NCBI RefSeq assembly: GCF_001263175.1
Contig: NZ_CP012332.1
Span: 4,050,220 to 4,114,219 of the forward strand
Length of the DNA: 64,000 nucleotides
Direction of reading: 5' to 3'
Source: Vulgatibacter incomptus
GTDB lineage: Bacteria > Myxococcota > Myxococcia > Myxococcales > Vulgatibacteraceae
Below, piece by piece: positions 35,325-44,722 of the stretch (the first letter of the stretch is position 1; the number at the start of each line of letters is the position of its first letter). The notes under the pieces were generated by a model. It was not told where the DNA came from. It made no database searches and was given only the letters and a program-made list of their open reading frames with translations. The position numbers and the translations under genes are program-made.

Positions 35325-36703
35325 TCGACGTCCGTCCCGGTCGTGCCCGGAGGGCGACCGTGGAAGAACTGCCGGAGAACGACGCCCGGGCGCAGACCTC
35401 GGTACCTGACGAGGTAATGGACGCCGAGGATCGCGGCGCCGAGGGCCGACGCGGCTCCAGTGGCCAGGGACCAGCGCGGCCCGAAGGTGTCGGCCACCCA
35501 GCCGACGATCGGCGCGCCGAGCGGGGTGCCGCCCATGAGGATCGCGAGGTAGATCGCAACCACCCGCCCTCGCATCTGCGGGTCGGCGCCGAGCTGCACG
35601 GCGCTGTTGGCGGTGGTGGTGAAGGTCTGGGCGGACACGCCCACCGCGACGAGGGCGAGGCCGAAGAGGACGGAGTTGGGCATCACGGCGGCGAGGGCCA
35701 GGCCGAAGCCCAGGATCGCCGCCCCCGTGAGCAGGAGAGCGAGCCGAGGCTTCTCGCGCCCGGCGGCCAGGAGCGCCCCTGCGACGGAGCCGACGGCCAT
35801 GGTCGACGTGAGGAGCCCATACTCGCCGGAGCCTTCGCGAAAGACCGAGACCGCCATGGCCGAGATGAAGATCGGGAAGTTGAGCGCGAAGGTCCCGATG
35901 AGAAAGAGCATCGCCAGGATCACCTGGAGGTCCGGCCGGCCCCGAAGGTAGCGCAGGCCGTCGACGAAGCTCCCGCCGCTCGAGGTCGATCGGTCCTTCC
36001 GGCGGAGCTCGCCGGTCCGGATGAGGCTCAGCGAGCCGAGCACGGCGACGAACGACACGGCGTTGAGGAGGAAGACCCAGCCGGATCCCACGGCGGCGAT
36101 GAGGATTCCGGCGCTCGCCGGCCCGATCATCCGCGCGGCGTTGAACGAGGTGGAGTTGAGCGCCACCGCGTTGGAGACGTCGGCCTCTTCGACCAGCTCC
36201 GAGACGAAGGTGTGGCGGGCCGGCGCGTCGAAGGCCGTTACGCACCCCAGCAAGAAGGCGAATACATAGACATGCCAGAGCTGAACGACGCCGGTGAGGG
36301 TCAGGACGCCGAGGCCGAGGGCGAGGGCGCCCAGGGCCGCCTGGGTGGCGAAGAGGAGCTTGCGCAGGTCGAAGCGGTCGGCCGCGGCCCCGGTCAGCGG
36401 CAGGAGGAGGAGCGGTGGCCCGAACTGGAGGGCCATGACCACGCCTACCGCGGTGGCGTTGTTGTTCGTGAGATGGGTGAGGACGATCCAGTCCTGGGCG
36501 GTGCGCTGCATCCACGTCCCCACGTTGGAGACGAGGGCGCCAGCGGCCCACATCCGGTAGTTGTATCCCTTCAGGGAACGGAAGGTGCCCGCCATCCGTC
36601 GGCGCAAGGGGCGTCCTTCCAGGTCGTCGCTCAAGTGATCGTCCGCAGGCTCTTTCGGAGGGGGCTTCCTACACCTCCACAGGGTCGGAATGCACGGGGG
36701 CAT
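35309..36703 (-). CDS. MFS transporter (EntS-like exporter group)
   Basis: A 464-residue major facilitator with 12 predicted helices. The stretch FRSLKGYNYRMWAAGALVSN and VGTWMQRTAQDWIVLTHL is typical of the EntS/DUF894 exporters, with GAAADRFDLRKLL between helices 2 and 3. Such proteins expel small molecules or siderophores. The cargo here is unknown. The ATG at 36703 lies behind AAAGGG and gives a 36-residue polar head. The ATG at 36595 is an alternative start. Its 3' end overlaps that of the DTW gene. Confidence 0.88.
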   Translation of the reverse strand: MPPCIPTLWRCRKPPPKEPADDHLSDDLEGRPLRRRMAGTFRSLKGYNYRMWAAGALVSNVGTWMQRTAQDWIVLTHLTNNNATAVGVVMALQFGPPLLLLPLTGAAADRFDLRKLLFATQAALGALALGLGVLTLTGVVQLWHVYVFAFLLGCVTAFDAPARHTFVSELVEEADVSNAVALNSTSFNAARMIGPASAGILIAAVGSGWVFLLNAVSFVAVLGSLSLIRTGELRRKDRSTSSGGSFVDGLRYLRGRPDLQVILAMLFLIGTFALNFPIFISAMAVSVFREGSGEYGLLTSTMAVGSVAGALLAAGREKPRLALLLTGAAILGFGLALAAVMPNSVLFGLALVAVGVSAQTFTTTANSAVQLGADPQMRGRVVAIYLAILMGGTPLGAPIVGWVADTFGPRWSLATGAASALGAAILGVHYLVRYRGLRPGVVLRQFFHGRPPGTTGTDVDQRAR

Positions 36704-36876
36704 CCCTTTATTCAGGCGATGAGACGTACGGGCGCTCGCCTCGGCCGTCGGCCTCGATGCGCCGTCATCGCGATAGCGCTCGGCGTGATAACGGCGATCC
36801 GCGTGTGCGGCGGGTCTGGACAGCGACCCGCGACCTGCTCCAGATTGCGGTTCCTCACCCTCCCCAGAGGTATCGA

Positions 36877-37518
36877 ATGCTCAAGAAGATCTTGATTGCC
36901 GCGGCGATCGTCGTCGTCGGCCTCGTCGCAGTCATCGCCACCCGTCCTTCGACCTTCGCCATCGAGCGGTCGACCACCATCGACGCGCCGTCCGGCGTGA
37001 TCTACGGCTACCTCGAGGACTTCCACCGCTGGCCCGAGTGGTCGCCGTGGGACAAGCTCGATCCCTCGCAGAAGAGGAACTACGAAGGAGAGAAGGCGGG
37101 GAAGGGCGCGATCTACTCGTGGAGCGGCAACGACCAGGTCGGTGAAGGCCGGATGACGATCACCGAGGCGAGCCCGAAGGAGCGCGTCGCGCTCGTGCTG
37201 GAGTTCCTGAAGCCCTGGAAGGCGACGAACGACGTGACCTTCGTCCTGGCTGAGTCGAAGGAGGGGACGAAGCTCACCTGGCGCATGGAGGGGACGAACG
37301 ACTTCATGGGCAAGGCGTTCTCGCTCGTGATGGACATGGACTCCATGGTCGGGAAGGACTTCGAGAACGGGCTCGCGTCGCTGAAGACCCTCGGCGAGGC
37401 GGAGGCCAAGAAGCTCGTCGAGGAGCAGGCGGCGCGCGAGGCGGCCGAGAAGGAAGCTGCCGAGAAGGCGGCTGCCGAGGCGGTGCAGGACGCCGGCTCG
37501 AAGGAAGCGGCCCGCTAA
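36877..37518 (+). CDS. SRPBCC-family (polyketide cyclase-like) membrane-anchored protein
   Basis: A 213-residue protein with an N-terminal hydrophobic anchor (IAAAIVVVGLVAVIA) and a START/SRPBCC domain from about 29 to 175: ERSTTIDAPSGVIYGYLEDF and WPEWSPWDKLDP are the usual N-terminal motif of the polyketide-cyclase-2 group. The tail (about 178-213) is an Ala/Glu/Lys-rich helix. The domain binds hydrophobic ligands, unidentified here. AGAGG precedes the ATG at 36877. Confidence 0.85.
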   Translation: MLKKILIAAAIVVVGLVAVIATRPSTFAIERSTTIDAPSGVIYGYLEDFHRWPEWSPWDKLDPSQKRNYEGEKAGKGAIYSWSGNDQVGEGRMTITEASPKERVALVLEFLKPWKATNDVTFVLAESKEGTKLTWRMEGTNDFMGKAFSLVMDMDSMVGKDFENGLASLKTLGEAEAKKLVEEQAAREAAEKEAAEKAAAEAVQDAGSKEAAR

Positions 37519-37538
37519 GTCTGCCGAACGGAACCCTT

Positions 37539-37569
37539 CGGCGCCCCTCCCGCCACGGAGAGGGCGCCG
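37539..37569. terminator. Hairpin terminator between convergent genes
   Basis: CGGCGCCCCTC (37539-37549) pairs with GAGGGCGCCG (37560-37569), one bulged C, loop about ten bases, between the SRPBCC gene and the kinase operon end at 37579. Confidence 0.65.
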
Positions 37570-37578
37570 AGAGGTCGC

Positions 37579-39096
37579 TCACGGGCCGTTTCGATCGTCC
37601 TTCACGGCCCTGGGCAGGCGCACCTCGAAGACGGTGCCCCGATCGTCGCTCGACGTGACCTCGATGGTTCCGCCGTGTGCGAGGACGAATTGCTTGGTGA
37701 TGTAGAGGCCGAGCCCGACGCCCTTGTTGCCGGCCGTGCGTCTCTCGGTGCCGCGGAAGGGCTCGAAAAGCTGCCCTCGTAGCTCCTCGGGGATGGCGGG
37801 CCCGCCGTTCTCGACGCGAACCCGGACGGTCTCCGTCGATTGGCCGTCGATCCGGACGACCACGGGCAGCTCGTCGGCTCCGTGCTCGCAGGCGTTTCCC
37901 ACGAGGTTCGAGAGGATCTGGAACAAGCGGTCCGGATCCCAGACGCCGGACGGATCGCCGACGGACTCGACCTGCAGCTGCCTCTCTCGCGTTGGCGCGC
38001 CCTGAACCACCTGCCGCACGAGGGAGAGCAGGTCGGTCGGCGCAGGGGCGAGGACGATCGACCGGTTCCCTCGGATGCGCGCCATCTCCAGGATCTGTTC
38101 GATCATGCGCGCCATCCGCTCGCCGCCGCGCAGGACCCGCTCGAGAGACTTGCGGATCGTCTCGTCGGTCGCGCACGAGAGCGCGACCTGCGCGCCGACC
38201 ATCATCGACGAGAGCGGGTTCCGCAGATCGTGTCCGAGGATCGCGACCAGCACCTCGCGCATCTTCTCGTGCCGCATGCGCTCGTCGATGTCGGAGATGG
38301 ATCCGATCCACTCGAAGAGCTCCCGATGCTCGTCGAAGACGGGAGCGGCGCGGGCGTGGATCCACGTGAACTCGCCGTCCGCTCGGCGCAGCCGGCACTC
38401 GCTCTGGAACGGCGAACGCTCCGCGAGGGCATTCTGCCAGCCGTGTTTCACGCGCTCCCGATCCTCGGGGTGGACCGCTTCGAGCCAGCGTCCCTGCCGC
38501 CAGTCCTCGTGGCTCTGCCCGGTGGCTTCGTGCCACGCCGCGAAACCGTCGATGAACAGCCCCTCGCCGGAGAGTCGCCAGACCGCCTGGCTGGTCGCCT
38601 GGATGAGCGCTCGGAACCGGTTCTCGCTGGCCTCCAGTTCACGGCGCTGGCGCTCCAGGGTGACGAAGACGTCGACCTTGCCCCGGAGCACGTGCACGTC
38701 GAGAGGCTTGAAGAGGAAGTCGACGGCGCCCGCGTCGTATCCCCGGAAGACCCGCTGCCGATCCAGCGACGCCGCCGTGACGAAGATGATCGGGACGTGG
38801 CGGGTCCGCTCGACGCCGCGCATGATCGTCGCGAGCTGGAACCCGTCCATCTCGGGCATCTGCACGTCGACGATGGCGAGCGCGACCCGGTGCTCGAGGA
38901 GGCGCTCGAGCGCCTCCGGGCCCGACCCCGCGGTGACGATGTCGAGGTCGTCGCGGCGGAGCATCTGCTCGAGCGCGAACAGGTTCTCGGGGAGATCGTC
39001 GACGAGCAGGAGCACCGGCTTGCGGAGTCCCCGAGCCTCTCGTGCGCTGCCGTCATGCCTCGTCCGAGGCCTCGATTCGACTTCGCTCAAGTTCAC
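37579..39096 (-). CDS. Receiver-PAS-histidine kinase
   Basis: A 505-residue cytoplasmic kinase with its receiver domain at the N terminus: LLLVDDLPEN near 27 and the phospho-acceptor Asp in IVDVQMPEMDG near 74. A PAS domain (about 160-280) precedes HisKA with the phospho-His in ILGHDLRNPLSS near 285, and HATPase (SNLVGNACEHG near 395, GVGLGLYITKQF near 460). It can accept phosphate from the hybrid kinase encoded first in the operon. The GTG start overlaps the CheR stop (GTGA) and is preceded by GGAGGAGGG. Last gene of a three-gene operon. Confidence 0.88.
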   Translation of the reverse strand: MNLSEVESRPRTRHDGSAREARGLRKPVLLLVDDLPENLFALEQMLRRDDLDIVTAGSGPEALERLLEHRVALAIVDVQMPEMDGFQLATIMRGVERTRHVPIIFVTAASLDRQRVFRGYDAGAVDFLFKPLDVHVLRGKVDVFVTLERQRRELEASENRFRALIQATSQAVWRLSGEGLFIDGFAAWHEATGQSHEDWRQGRWLEAVHPEDRERVKHGWQNALAERSPFQSECRLRRADGEFTWIHARAAPVFDEHRELFEWIGSISDIDERMRHEKMREVLVAILGHDLRNPLSSMMVGAQVALSCATDETIRKSLERVLRGGERMARMIEQILEMARIRGNRSIVLAPAPTDLLSLVRQVVQGAPTRERQLQVESVGDPSGVWDPDRLFQILSNLVGNACEHGADELPVVVRIDGQSTETVRVRVENGGPAIPEELRGQLFEPFRGTERRTAGNKGVGLGLYITKQFVLAHGGTIEVTSSDDRGTVFEVRLPRAVKDDRNGP

Positions 39097-39941
39097 GACG
39101 ACGCCCTCCTCCGATAGATCCGCTGCCCGCCCGCCACCGGCTCGAACTCGTTCGCGCGTGCGCACAGGCGCAGGGATTCGTGGGACCCGAGGCCGAGGAA
39201 GCCTCTCGGGCACAGCGAATCGGCGAAGAGGTCGATGGCGCGGTCCTGCAAGGTGCGCTCGAAATAGATGAGGACGTTCCGGCACGAGACGAGCTGGACC
39301 TCTGCGAACGCCGAATCGGTGGCGAGGCTGTGATCCGAGAAGAGGATCCGCTTGCGGATCGCCGTCGACATCGCGGCCCTGCCGTAGGCCGTCGAGTAAT
39401 AGTCGGAGAGGGACGCCCGCCCCCCGGACGCGAAGTAGTTCCGGGAGAAGGTGCGGATCCGATCGACGTCGTACACGCCGTTCCTTGCCACCTCGAGGCT
39501 CCGGGCGTCGATGTCCGTCGCGTAGATCTGGGTGCGATCGAGGAGTCCTTCCTCGTGCAGGAGGATCGCGACCGTGTAGGCCTCCTCGCCCGCACCGCAT
39601 CCGGCTACCCACACTCGCAGTGAAGGATAGGTGGACAGATGCGGGAGGACCTGCTCGCGGAGCGCCCGCCAGTGCTCGGGATCGCGGAAGAGGTCGCTGA
39701 CCTGGATGGTGAGGCAGGGGAGGAGGCGCGCGAAGGCCACGGGATCGCGGACCACGCGATCGAGCAGCTCGCCGACCGTCGGCGTGCCGAGGGCCGCGAG
39801 GGCCTGGGCGATCCGCCGCCGCAGCGACGACCGCGCGTAGGAGCGGAAGTCGTAGTGGTAGAGGCGGAAGATCTCCTCGAGCAGGCGATCCAGCTCGAGA
39901 TCTCCTGACGCGTCCTCCAGGCCTTTCAACGGGGCATCCAC
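39093..39941 (-). CDS. cheR: CheR-type protein-glutamate methyltransferase
   Basis: A 282-residue S-adenosylmethionine-dependent methyltransferase. The N-terminal helical domain is followed by the SAM-binding RVWVAGCGAGEEAYTVAILL near 108, IYATDIDARSLEVARNG near 138 and VSCRNVLIYFERTLQDRAID near 220, all standard for CheR. These enzymes methylate chemoreceptors. No receptor, CheB, CheA or CheW is encoded nearby. The GTG at 39941 overlaps the upstream kinase gene by 16 bases, with a TTG at 39929 as an alternative. Coupled to the following kinase by GTGA. Confidence 0.85.
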   Translation of the reverse strand: MDAPLKGLEDASGDLELDRLLEEIFRLYHYDFRSYARSSLRRRIAQALAALGTPTVGELLDRVVRDPVAFARLLPCLTIQVSDLFRDPEHWRALREQVLPHLSTYPSLRVWVAGCGAGEEAYTVAILLHEEGLLDRTQIYATDIDARSLEVARNGVYDVDRIRTFSRNYFASGGRASLSDYYSTAYGRAAMSTAIRKRILFSDHSLATDSAFAEVQLVSCRNVLIYFERTLQDRAIDLFADSLCPRGFLGLGSHESLRLCARANEFEPVAGGQRIYRRRASS

Positions 39942-42900
39942 ACGCGCACCATGGAGAGCAGCTTGTCGATGTCGACGGGCTTGGCGATGTAGTCGTTTGC
40001 GCCGGCGTCGATGCATTGCTGCCGATCGTCGGGCATGGCCTTCGCCGTGAGGGCGATGATGGGCAGCGCGTCGAAGCGGGGATCCTTGCGGATCTCGGCC
40101 GTCGCGGAGAGGCCGTCCATCTCCGGCATCATCACGTCCATCAGCACCAGGTCGTAGATGGGTCCGGCCTGGATCCTCCCGAGGGCCTCCTTGCCGTTCC
40201 GGGCGATCTCGATCCGGGCGCCCTTCGGCTCGAGGGCGCTGGTAAGCGCGAAGACGTTCCGGACGTCGTCCTCGACGATGAGGACGCGGCGGCCCTCGAA
40301 CGCGGCCTCGCGGCTGCGGACCGCCTGGAGCATCCGGCGTTTCTCGGGGGAGAGATCGGACTCGACCTGGTGGAGGAAGAGGGTCGCTTCCTCGAGCAGG
40401 CGCTCCGGCGAGCGGGCGCCCTTGATGATGATCGACCGGGCGTGCTGCCGCAGCCGCTGCTCCTCGTCTGCGGTGAGCGCCCGCGCCGTGTAGACGATCA
40501 CCGGCGGGTGGGCCGTGTGCTCGGCGTCCATCCGCGCCAGGAGATCGAAGCCGCTCGTCCGCGGGAGCATCAGGTCGAGGACCATGCAGTCGAAGGTGGT
40601 GGTCCGGAGATGCTCGAAGGCCTCGTCCGCTGTGGCGACCGCGACGATCTCGACGCCGTCGGCCCGGAGCAGGTGCTCGATCGCGCCGCGCTGAATGTCG
40701 TCGTCTTCGACCACGAGCAGCTTGCGGACGTCGTGGGAGAGGTGGCGCTCGAGCTTCTCGAAGGCCTCGGCCAGCGCCTCGCGCCTCACCGGCTTGAGCG
40801 CGTAGCCGATGGCGCCCAGCTCGCGCGCGACCTTCTGGTAGTCGTGGACGGAGACGACGTGGATCGGGATGTGGCGGGTCTCGGAGCTCCGCTTGAGCAG
40901 CTCGAGGACCGTGAGGCCCGAGTGATCCGGAAGGCCCATATCGAGGATGATCGCGGCGGGCCGGAAGTCGCGCGCGAGCTGGAGCCCTTCCTGGGCGTCT
41001 CCCGCGATCACGCATTGGAAGCCCAGCTCGTGGGCGAGGTCCCGGAGGATGGCGGCGAAGGCGGCGTCGTCCTCGATCGCCAGCACGACGCGAGCCCGAT
41101 CGGTGAGGGCGTTTCGATCGTCGTCGACCGCGACGGCCTTCGCGTCGCTCCTCGGGATCGCCGGAGGGGGCGGCGCAGCCGCTTTGCGGGATCCTTCGGG
41201 CGGTGCTCCGAGCCTCCGGGGAAGCAGCAGCGTGAAGCGGCTCCCCTCGCCTGGGGCGCTCTCGAGCCGGATCTCGCCGCCGAGCAGCGACGCGAGCTCG
41301 CGCGAGATCGACAAGCCCAGGCCCGTTCCGCCGTACTTGCGGTTCGTGGTCCCGTCGGCCTGCCGGAACGCCTCGAAGATCGCCTCGTGGTGCTGGGAGG
41401 GGATGCCGATCCCCGTGTCCTCCACCGCGATGGCGACGCGTCCCGTGGCGGTCCCGTCGATGCGAAGGGTGATCGAGCCGGCCTCGGTGAACTTGATCGC
41501 GTTGGAGAGCAGGTTCGTCAGGATTTGCTGCAGTCGCAAGGGGTCGGTATCGATGGCGCGGGGACACTCCGGCTCGATGCGCACCGAGAGTGTCAGGCCC
41601 TTCTCACGCGCCAGGGGCTCGAAGCGCTGGCGGACCGAGTCGGCGATCCGCTGCACGGAGACGCTCTCGATCGCGACGTCGACCGTCCCCGACTCGATCT
41701 TCGCGAGGTCGAGGATGTCGTTGATCAGGGCGAGGAGGTCGTTCCCCGCCGCGTAGATGTTCGAGGCGTAGCGGACCTGATCCTGCGTCAGGTTTCCCGC
41801 GGCGTTGTCGGCGAGGAGCTTGGCGAGGATGAGCGCGCTGTTGAGGGGCGTGCGCAGCTCGTGGGACATGTTCGCGAGGAACTCGGACTTGTAGCGGCTG
41901 GTGCGGCCGAGCTCGGCGGCCTTCTGCTGGAGGAGCTGCTGGGTGGCGACGAGCGTCTCCTTCTGTGCGCGGAGCGACCGGGTCTGTTCCTCGAGCTGCG
42001 TGTTCGCCTCCTCGAGCTCCGACTGCTGGGCCTCGAGGTGCGCCTGCGACTCCATGAGCGCCCGGCTCTGTCCCTCCAGCTCCTCGTTCGCCGCGCGCAG
42101 CTCCTCCTGCTGCCGCTGCATCTCCTCTGACTGGCGCGTGGTCTCCTCGAGGAGCTCGGCCTGAAGCGCCGCGTGCTTCGCCAGGCGGATCGACACGCCG
42201 ATGGGCTGCGCGGCGGCCTCGAGGAGCGCGATCGTCGCGGGAGAGGGCGGCGTGAAGAAGCCCAGCTCGACGACGCCGTTGACCCTGTCGTCCGCGGTCG
42301 TGGGGACGACCACGAGCGTTGCGGGCTTGGCCGCGCCGGTTCCCGAGCGGACCTCGATCCAGCCGTCCGGAACGTCGCGCACGACGAGGGTGCGCGCCTC
42401 CGCCGCGGCCTGGCCGATCAGGGTCTCGCCCATCGCGACCGCGTCCGGCCCGAGGGCGCTCGGCGTGCCACCTGCGGCTCTTCCGGCGACCTTTCCGGCA
42501 ACCTTTCCGGCAAACCCTGCGCAGCGGACGAAGCCGCTGCCGTCGTCGCTCGCCCAGAAGCTGCCGACCTGCGCGTCGACGTACCGGCCGAGGAGCGAGA
42601 GGGCTTTCTGGCCCAGCTCATCCACTCGGAGCTCGCCGCGCATGGTCACGGCGAGCTCGCTGCCACCCTGTTTGATCCAGGCCTGCTCCACCATGTGGAG
42701 CTTGTTGCCGACGAACTGCCGCCCGAACACGCCCACGATGCCGAGCGCGGTGATCGTCAGCCCGCGGTTGAGCGGGTTGAGGAAGGCGACGAGGAGGTCA
42801 GGAGACGGGGACTCGAGGACGTAGCCCAGGGCGACGAGGGCACCGGAGCCGAGCCCCACGGCGAGCGGGACCCAGGGGCGCCAGCCGCGCACGCTTAGGA

Positions 42901-43030
42901 TCAGCGGCGCGGCGTAGAGGATCCAGATCGCGGTGCCGACCGGACACATCAAGTCGAGCACGAATGTGCCCGCCATGAGCGCCGCGACGAGGAGGTTAAG
43001 GTTCGTCGACGAGAATACGCGCCTCGGCAT
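39926..43030 (-). CDS. Membrane GAF hybrid histidine kinase with three receivers
   Basis: A 1034-residue sensor. Residues about 10-105 hold several membrane helices, about 135-280 a GAF domain, about 295-370 a coiled coil rich in Q and E, then HisKA with SHELRTPLNSALI near 388 and HATPase (NLLSNAIKFTEAG near 508, GTGLGLSISRELA near 567). Three receiver domains follow, with acceptor Asps in ILDMGLPD (about 695), VLDLMLPRTSGFD (about 818) and LMDVMMPEMDG (about 963). The GAF domain contains an odd KVAGKVAGRAAGG insert near 173. It starts the operon with CheR and the PAS kinase and is probably a phosphorelay hub. Confidence 0.9.
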   Translation of the reverse strand: MPRRVFSSTNLNLLVAALMAGTFVLDLMCPVGTAIWILYAAPLILSVRGWRPWVPLAVGLGSGALVALGYVLESPSPDLLVAFLNPLNRGLTITALGIVGVFGRQFVGNKLHMVEQAWIKQGGSELAVTMRGELRVDELGQKALSLLGRYVDAQVGSFWASDDGSGFVRCAGFAGKVAGKVAGRAAGGTPSALGPDAVAMGETLIGQAAAEARTLVVRDVPDGWIEVRSGTGAAKPATLVVVPTTADDRVNGVVELGFFTPPSPATIALLEAAAQPIGVSIRLAKHAALQAELLEETTRQSEEMQRQQEELRAANEELEGQSRALMESQAHLEAQQSELEEANTQLEEQTRSLRAQKETLVATQQLLQQKAAELGRTSRYKSEFLANMSHELRTPLNSALILAKLLADNAAGNLTQDQVRYASNIYAAGNDLLALINDILDLAKIESGTVDVAIESVSVQRIADSVRQRFEPLAREKGLTLSVRIEPECPRAIDTDPLRLQQILTNLLSNAIKFTEAGSITLRIDGTATGRVAIAVEDTGIGIPSQHHEAIFEAFRQADGTTNRKYGGTGLGLSISRELASLLGGEIRLESAPGEGSRFTLLLPRRLGAPPEGSRKAAAPPPPAIPRSDAKAVAVDDDRNALTDRARVVLAIEDDAAFAAILRDLAHELGFQCVIAGDAQEGLQLARDFRPAAIILDMGLPDHSGLTVLELLKRSSETRHIPIHVVSVHDYQKVARELGAIGYALKPVRREALAEAFEKLERHLSHDVRKLLVVEDDDIQRGAIEHLLRADGVEIVAVATADEAFEHLRTTTFDCMVLDLMLPRTSGFDLLARMDAEHTAHPPVIVYTARALTADEEQRLRQHARSIIIKGARSPERLLEEATLFLHQVESDLSPEKRRMLQAVRSREAAFEGRRVLIVEDDVRNVFALTSALEPKGARIEIARNGKEALGRIQAGPIYDLVLMDVMMPEMDGLSATAEIRKDPRFDALPIIALTAKAMPDDRQQCIDAGANDYIAKPVDIDKLLSMVRVWMPR

Positions 43031-43176
43031 CGAGAGCCTCCCGGCGGTCGGCCGGAGGGCACGACCCCAGAGCTCCGCGTGGTTGCGGGGAGCGAAACTC
43101 TAGGGCCGGAGGCGGGAGGGTCGCAATCGGCGCCGTTCGAATTTGGCGCGGGATCGAACGGGCGCGGAGCGGGAGG

Positions 43177-43752
43177 TCAGTCCCAGAACGCCTGGGTCTT
43201 GACGCCGCGGAGCTGGATCACGGGCCGCAGGCGGAGCCCGTCCGCATCGTCCTTGAGCGAGGCGCGCACGTCGAATTCCACGCGCAGCTCGCGGGTCTTG
43301 CCCTCCTCGAGCACGATGGGCTTTCCGGAGATCTTGAGGCCGGAAGTGGTGCCGGAGGGCACGTTCAGCGGGATGCGCGTGTAGGGCGAGCCCACCGGCG
43401 TGGCGTAGCCGGGCGCCCGCTTGTCGAGGATCAGCCGGACCTGCGTGAGCTTGCCCGGCGGGACCCAGTCATCGGCGAGCCGGATCTGCTCGCCGTTCAG
43501 GAGCTTGCGCAGGTCGAGGGCGAGGGGCAGGTCCCGGTAGTTGAGGAGCTCGTACCAGCCCTCTCCCGAGACGTGCACGCTCACGGAGATGACGTTCACG
43601 ACGATCGCATCGAACTCCGAGGGCTTACGCGAGGCTAGCGCCTTCTGGTCGTGGACCTCGCCAGCGACGATGCGGACCCTCGCCATGTCGTCGCCACAGG
43701 CGGCGAGGAGGGGGAGGACCAGGGCGAGGAGGGGCAACGGGCGGAAACGCAT
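43177..43752 (-). CDS. DUF4382-family lipoprotein
   Basis: A 191-residue lipoprotein: the signal peptide LPLLALVLPLLAAC ends in a lipobox. The remaining domain is DUF4382-like, with VVNVISVSVHVSGEGWYELL near 52, LPLALDLRKLLNGEQIRLAD near 76, LTQVRLILD and a C-terminal LRVEFDVRASL. The fold is a beta sandwich found in surface proteins of unknown function. It sits alone, 147 bases downstream-side of the large kinase and on the same strand, and may be expressed independently. Confidence 0.85.
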   Translation of the reverse strand: MRFRPLPLLALVLPLLAACGDDMARVRIVAGEVHDQKALASRKPSEFDAIVVNVISVSVHVSGEGWYELLNYRDLPLALDLRKLLNGEQIRLADDWVPPGKLTQVRLILDKRAPGYATPVGSPYTRIPLNVPSGTTSGLKISGKPIVLEEGKTRELRVEFDVRASLKDDADGLRLRPVIQLRGVKTQAFWD

Positions 43753-43855
43753 GGTGGATCCTTACGGCACGGGTCCGAAGAGCTCTTCGGACCACCGCAT
43801 AGATCGAAATTCTATAACCGATCGTTGCGGAAAGCGCAAAGCGACCCGGAGCGCT

Positions 43856-44488
43856 TCACCTCACCCCGGCGTCGACTTCGCGCTTCGCTTCGGCCGACCA
43901 GGCGCGCAGCTCGGGCAGCTCGAGGATCGCGTCCATGTAGCGGCGCGCGTCGCCGGGAACCTCGATCCCGTAGGTGACGAAGCGCGTGACCACCGGCGCG
44001 TAGAACGCGTCTGCGATCGAGAAGCGGCCGAAGAGGAAGGGGCCCTCGTCGGCGAAGCGCGACCTGCCGGACCAGATCGCGAACACGCGGGCGATCTCGG
44101 CCTGCACATCCGGACCCAGGGGGCCGGGGTCCTTTCGGGAGGAGATGTCCATCCCGAGCTGCCGGCGGAGATTGGGGAAGCCGCTGTGCATCTCCGCGCA
44201 GACCGCGCGGGCCTCGGCGCGTCGCGCGCGATCCTCCGGCCAGAGCGAGGGCGCGAGCTCGGCGAGGTATTCACAGATCGCGAGAGAGTCCCACACCACC
44301 ACGTCGCCGTGCACCAGGGAGGGCACCTTGCCGGTGGGGGAGACCTTCTTCACCCGCTCCCACTCCGCCGAGCCGAAGTGGACGACCTCGTCGCGGTAGG
44401 GGAGGCCGGACTTCGCGAGGGCGAGCCACGGCCGGAGCGACCAGGAGGACGAGTTCTTGTTGCCGACGAGCAGGACGAGTTCGTTCAT
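43856..44488 (-). CDS. Glutathione S-transferase family protein
   Basis: A 210-residue cytoplasmic protein with an N-terminal thioredoxin-like domain (VGNKNSSSWSLRPWLALAKS at 8-27, SPTGKVPSLVHGD near 50 with the cis-proline loop and WDSLAICEYLAE after it) and a helical C-terminal domain (FGRFSIADAFYAPVVTRFVT near 155). The SSS-W-S motif takes the place of the catalytic Ser/Tyr region and is typical of the bacterial subgroup that starts with LVxGNKNxSSWS. The substrate is unknown, probably detoxification. Confidence 0.9.
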   Translation of the reverse strand: MNELVLLVGNKNSSSWSLRPWLALAKSGLPYRDEVVHFGSAEWERVKKVSPTGKVPSLVHGDVVVWDSLAICEYLAELAPSLWPEDRARRAEARAVCAEMHSGFPNLRRQLGMDISSRKDPGPLGPDVQAEIARVFAIWSGRSRFADEGPFLFGRFSIADAFYAPVVTRFVTYGIEVPGDARRYMDAILELPELRAWSAEAKREVDAGVR

Positions 44489-44722
44489 GGCGGGCTTTTC
44501 CGGGGGCGAGGGGGCGTCGAGTAGGATGCCCGCCTCCTGCTGCCGGTTCCAGCGAGTCGTGACGCCCTGCCCGCGGGCCCGAGGCGAAGAACGAACCTCC
44601 CTGCACGTGTCCGCGCTCTTATTCGTTCGTCGCCGTCGGGCCCGGGGCCTCCGCCCTTCCCCCGCCGAAAAAGAGCCTACGGGGGACCCGTGACTGGAGC
44701 GTGACCGTGGAAGGGTCGGTCG

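Noticed and set aside
34851-36551. Alternative minus-strand frame across the MFS gene
   Set aside because: Out of frame with the transporter motifs and without membrane helices.
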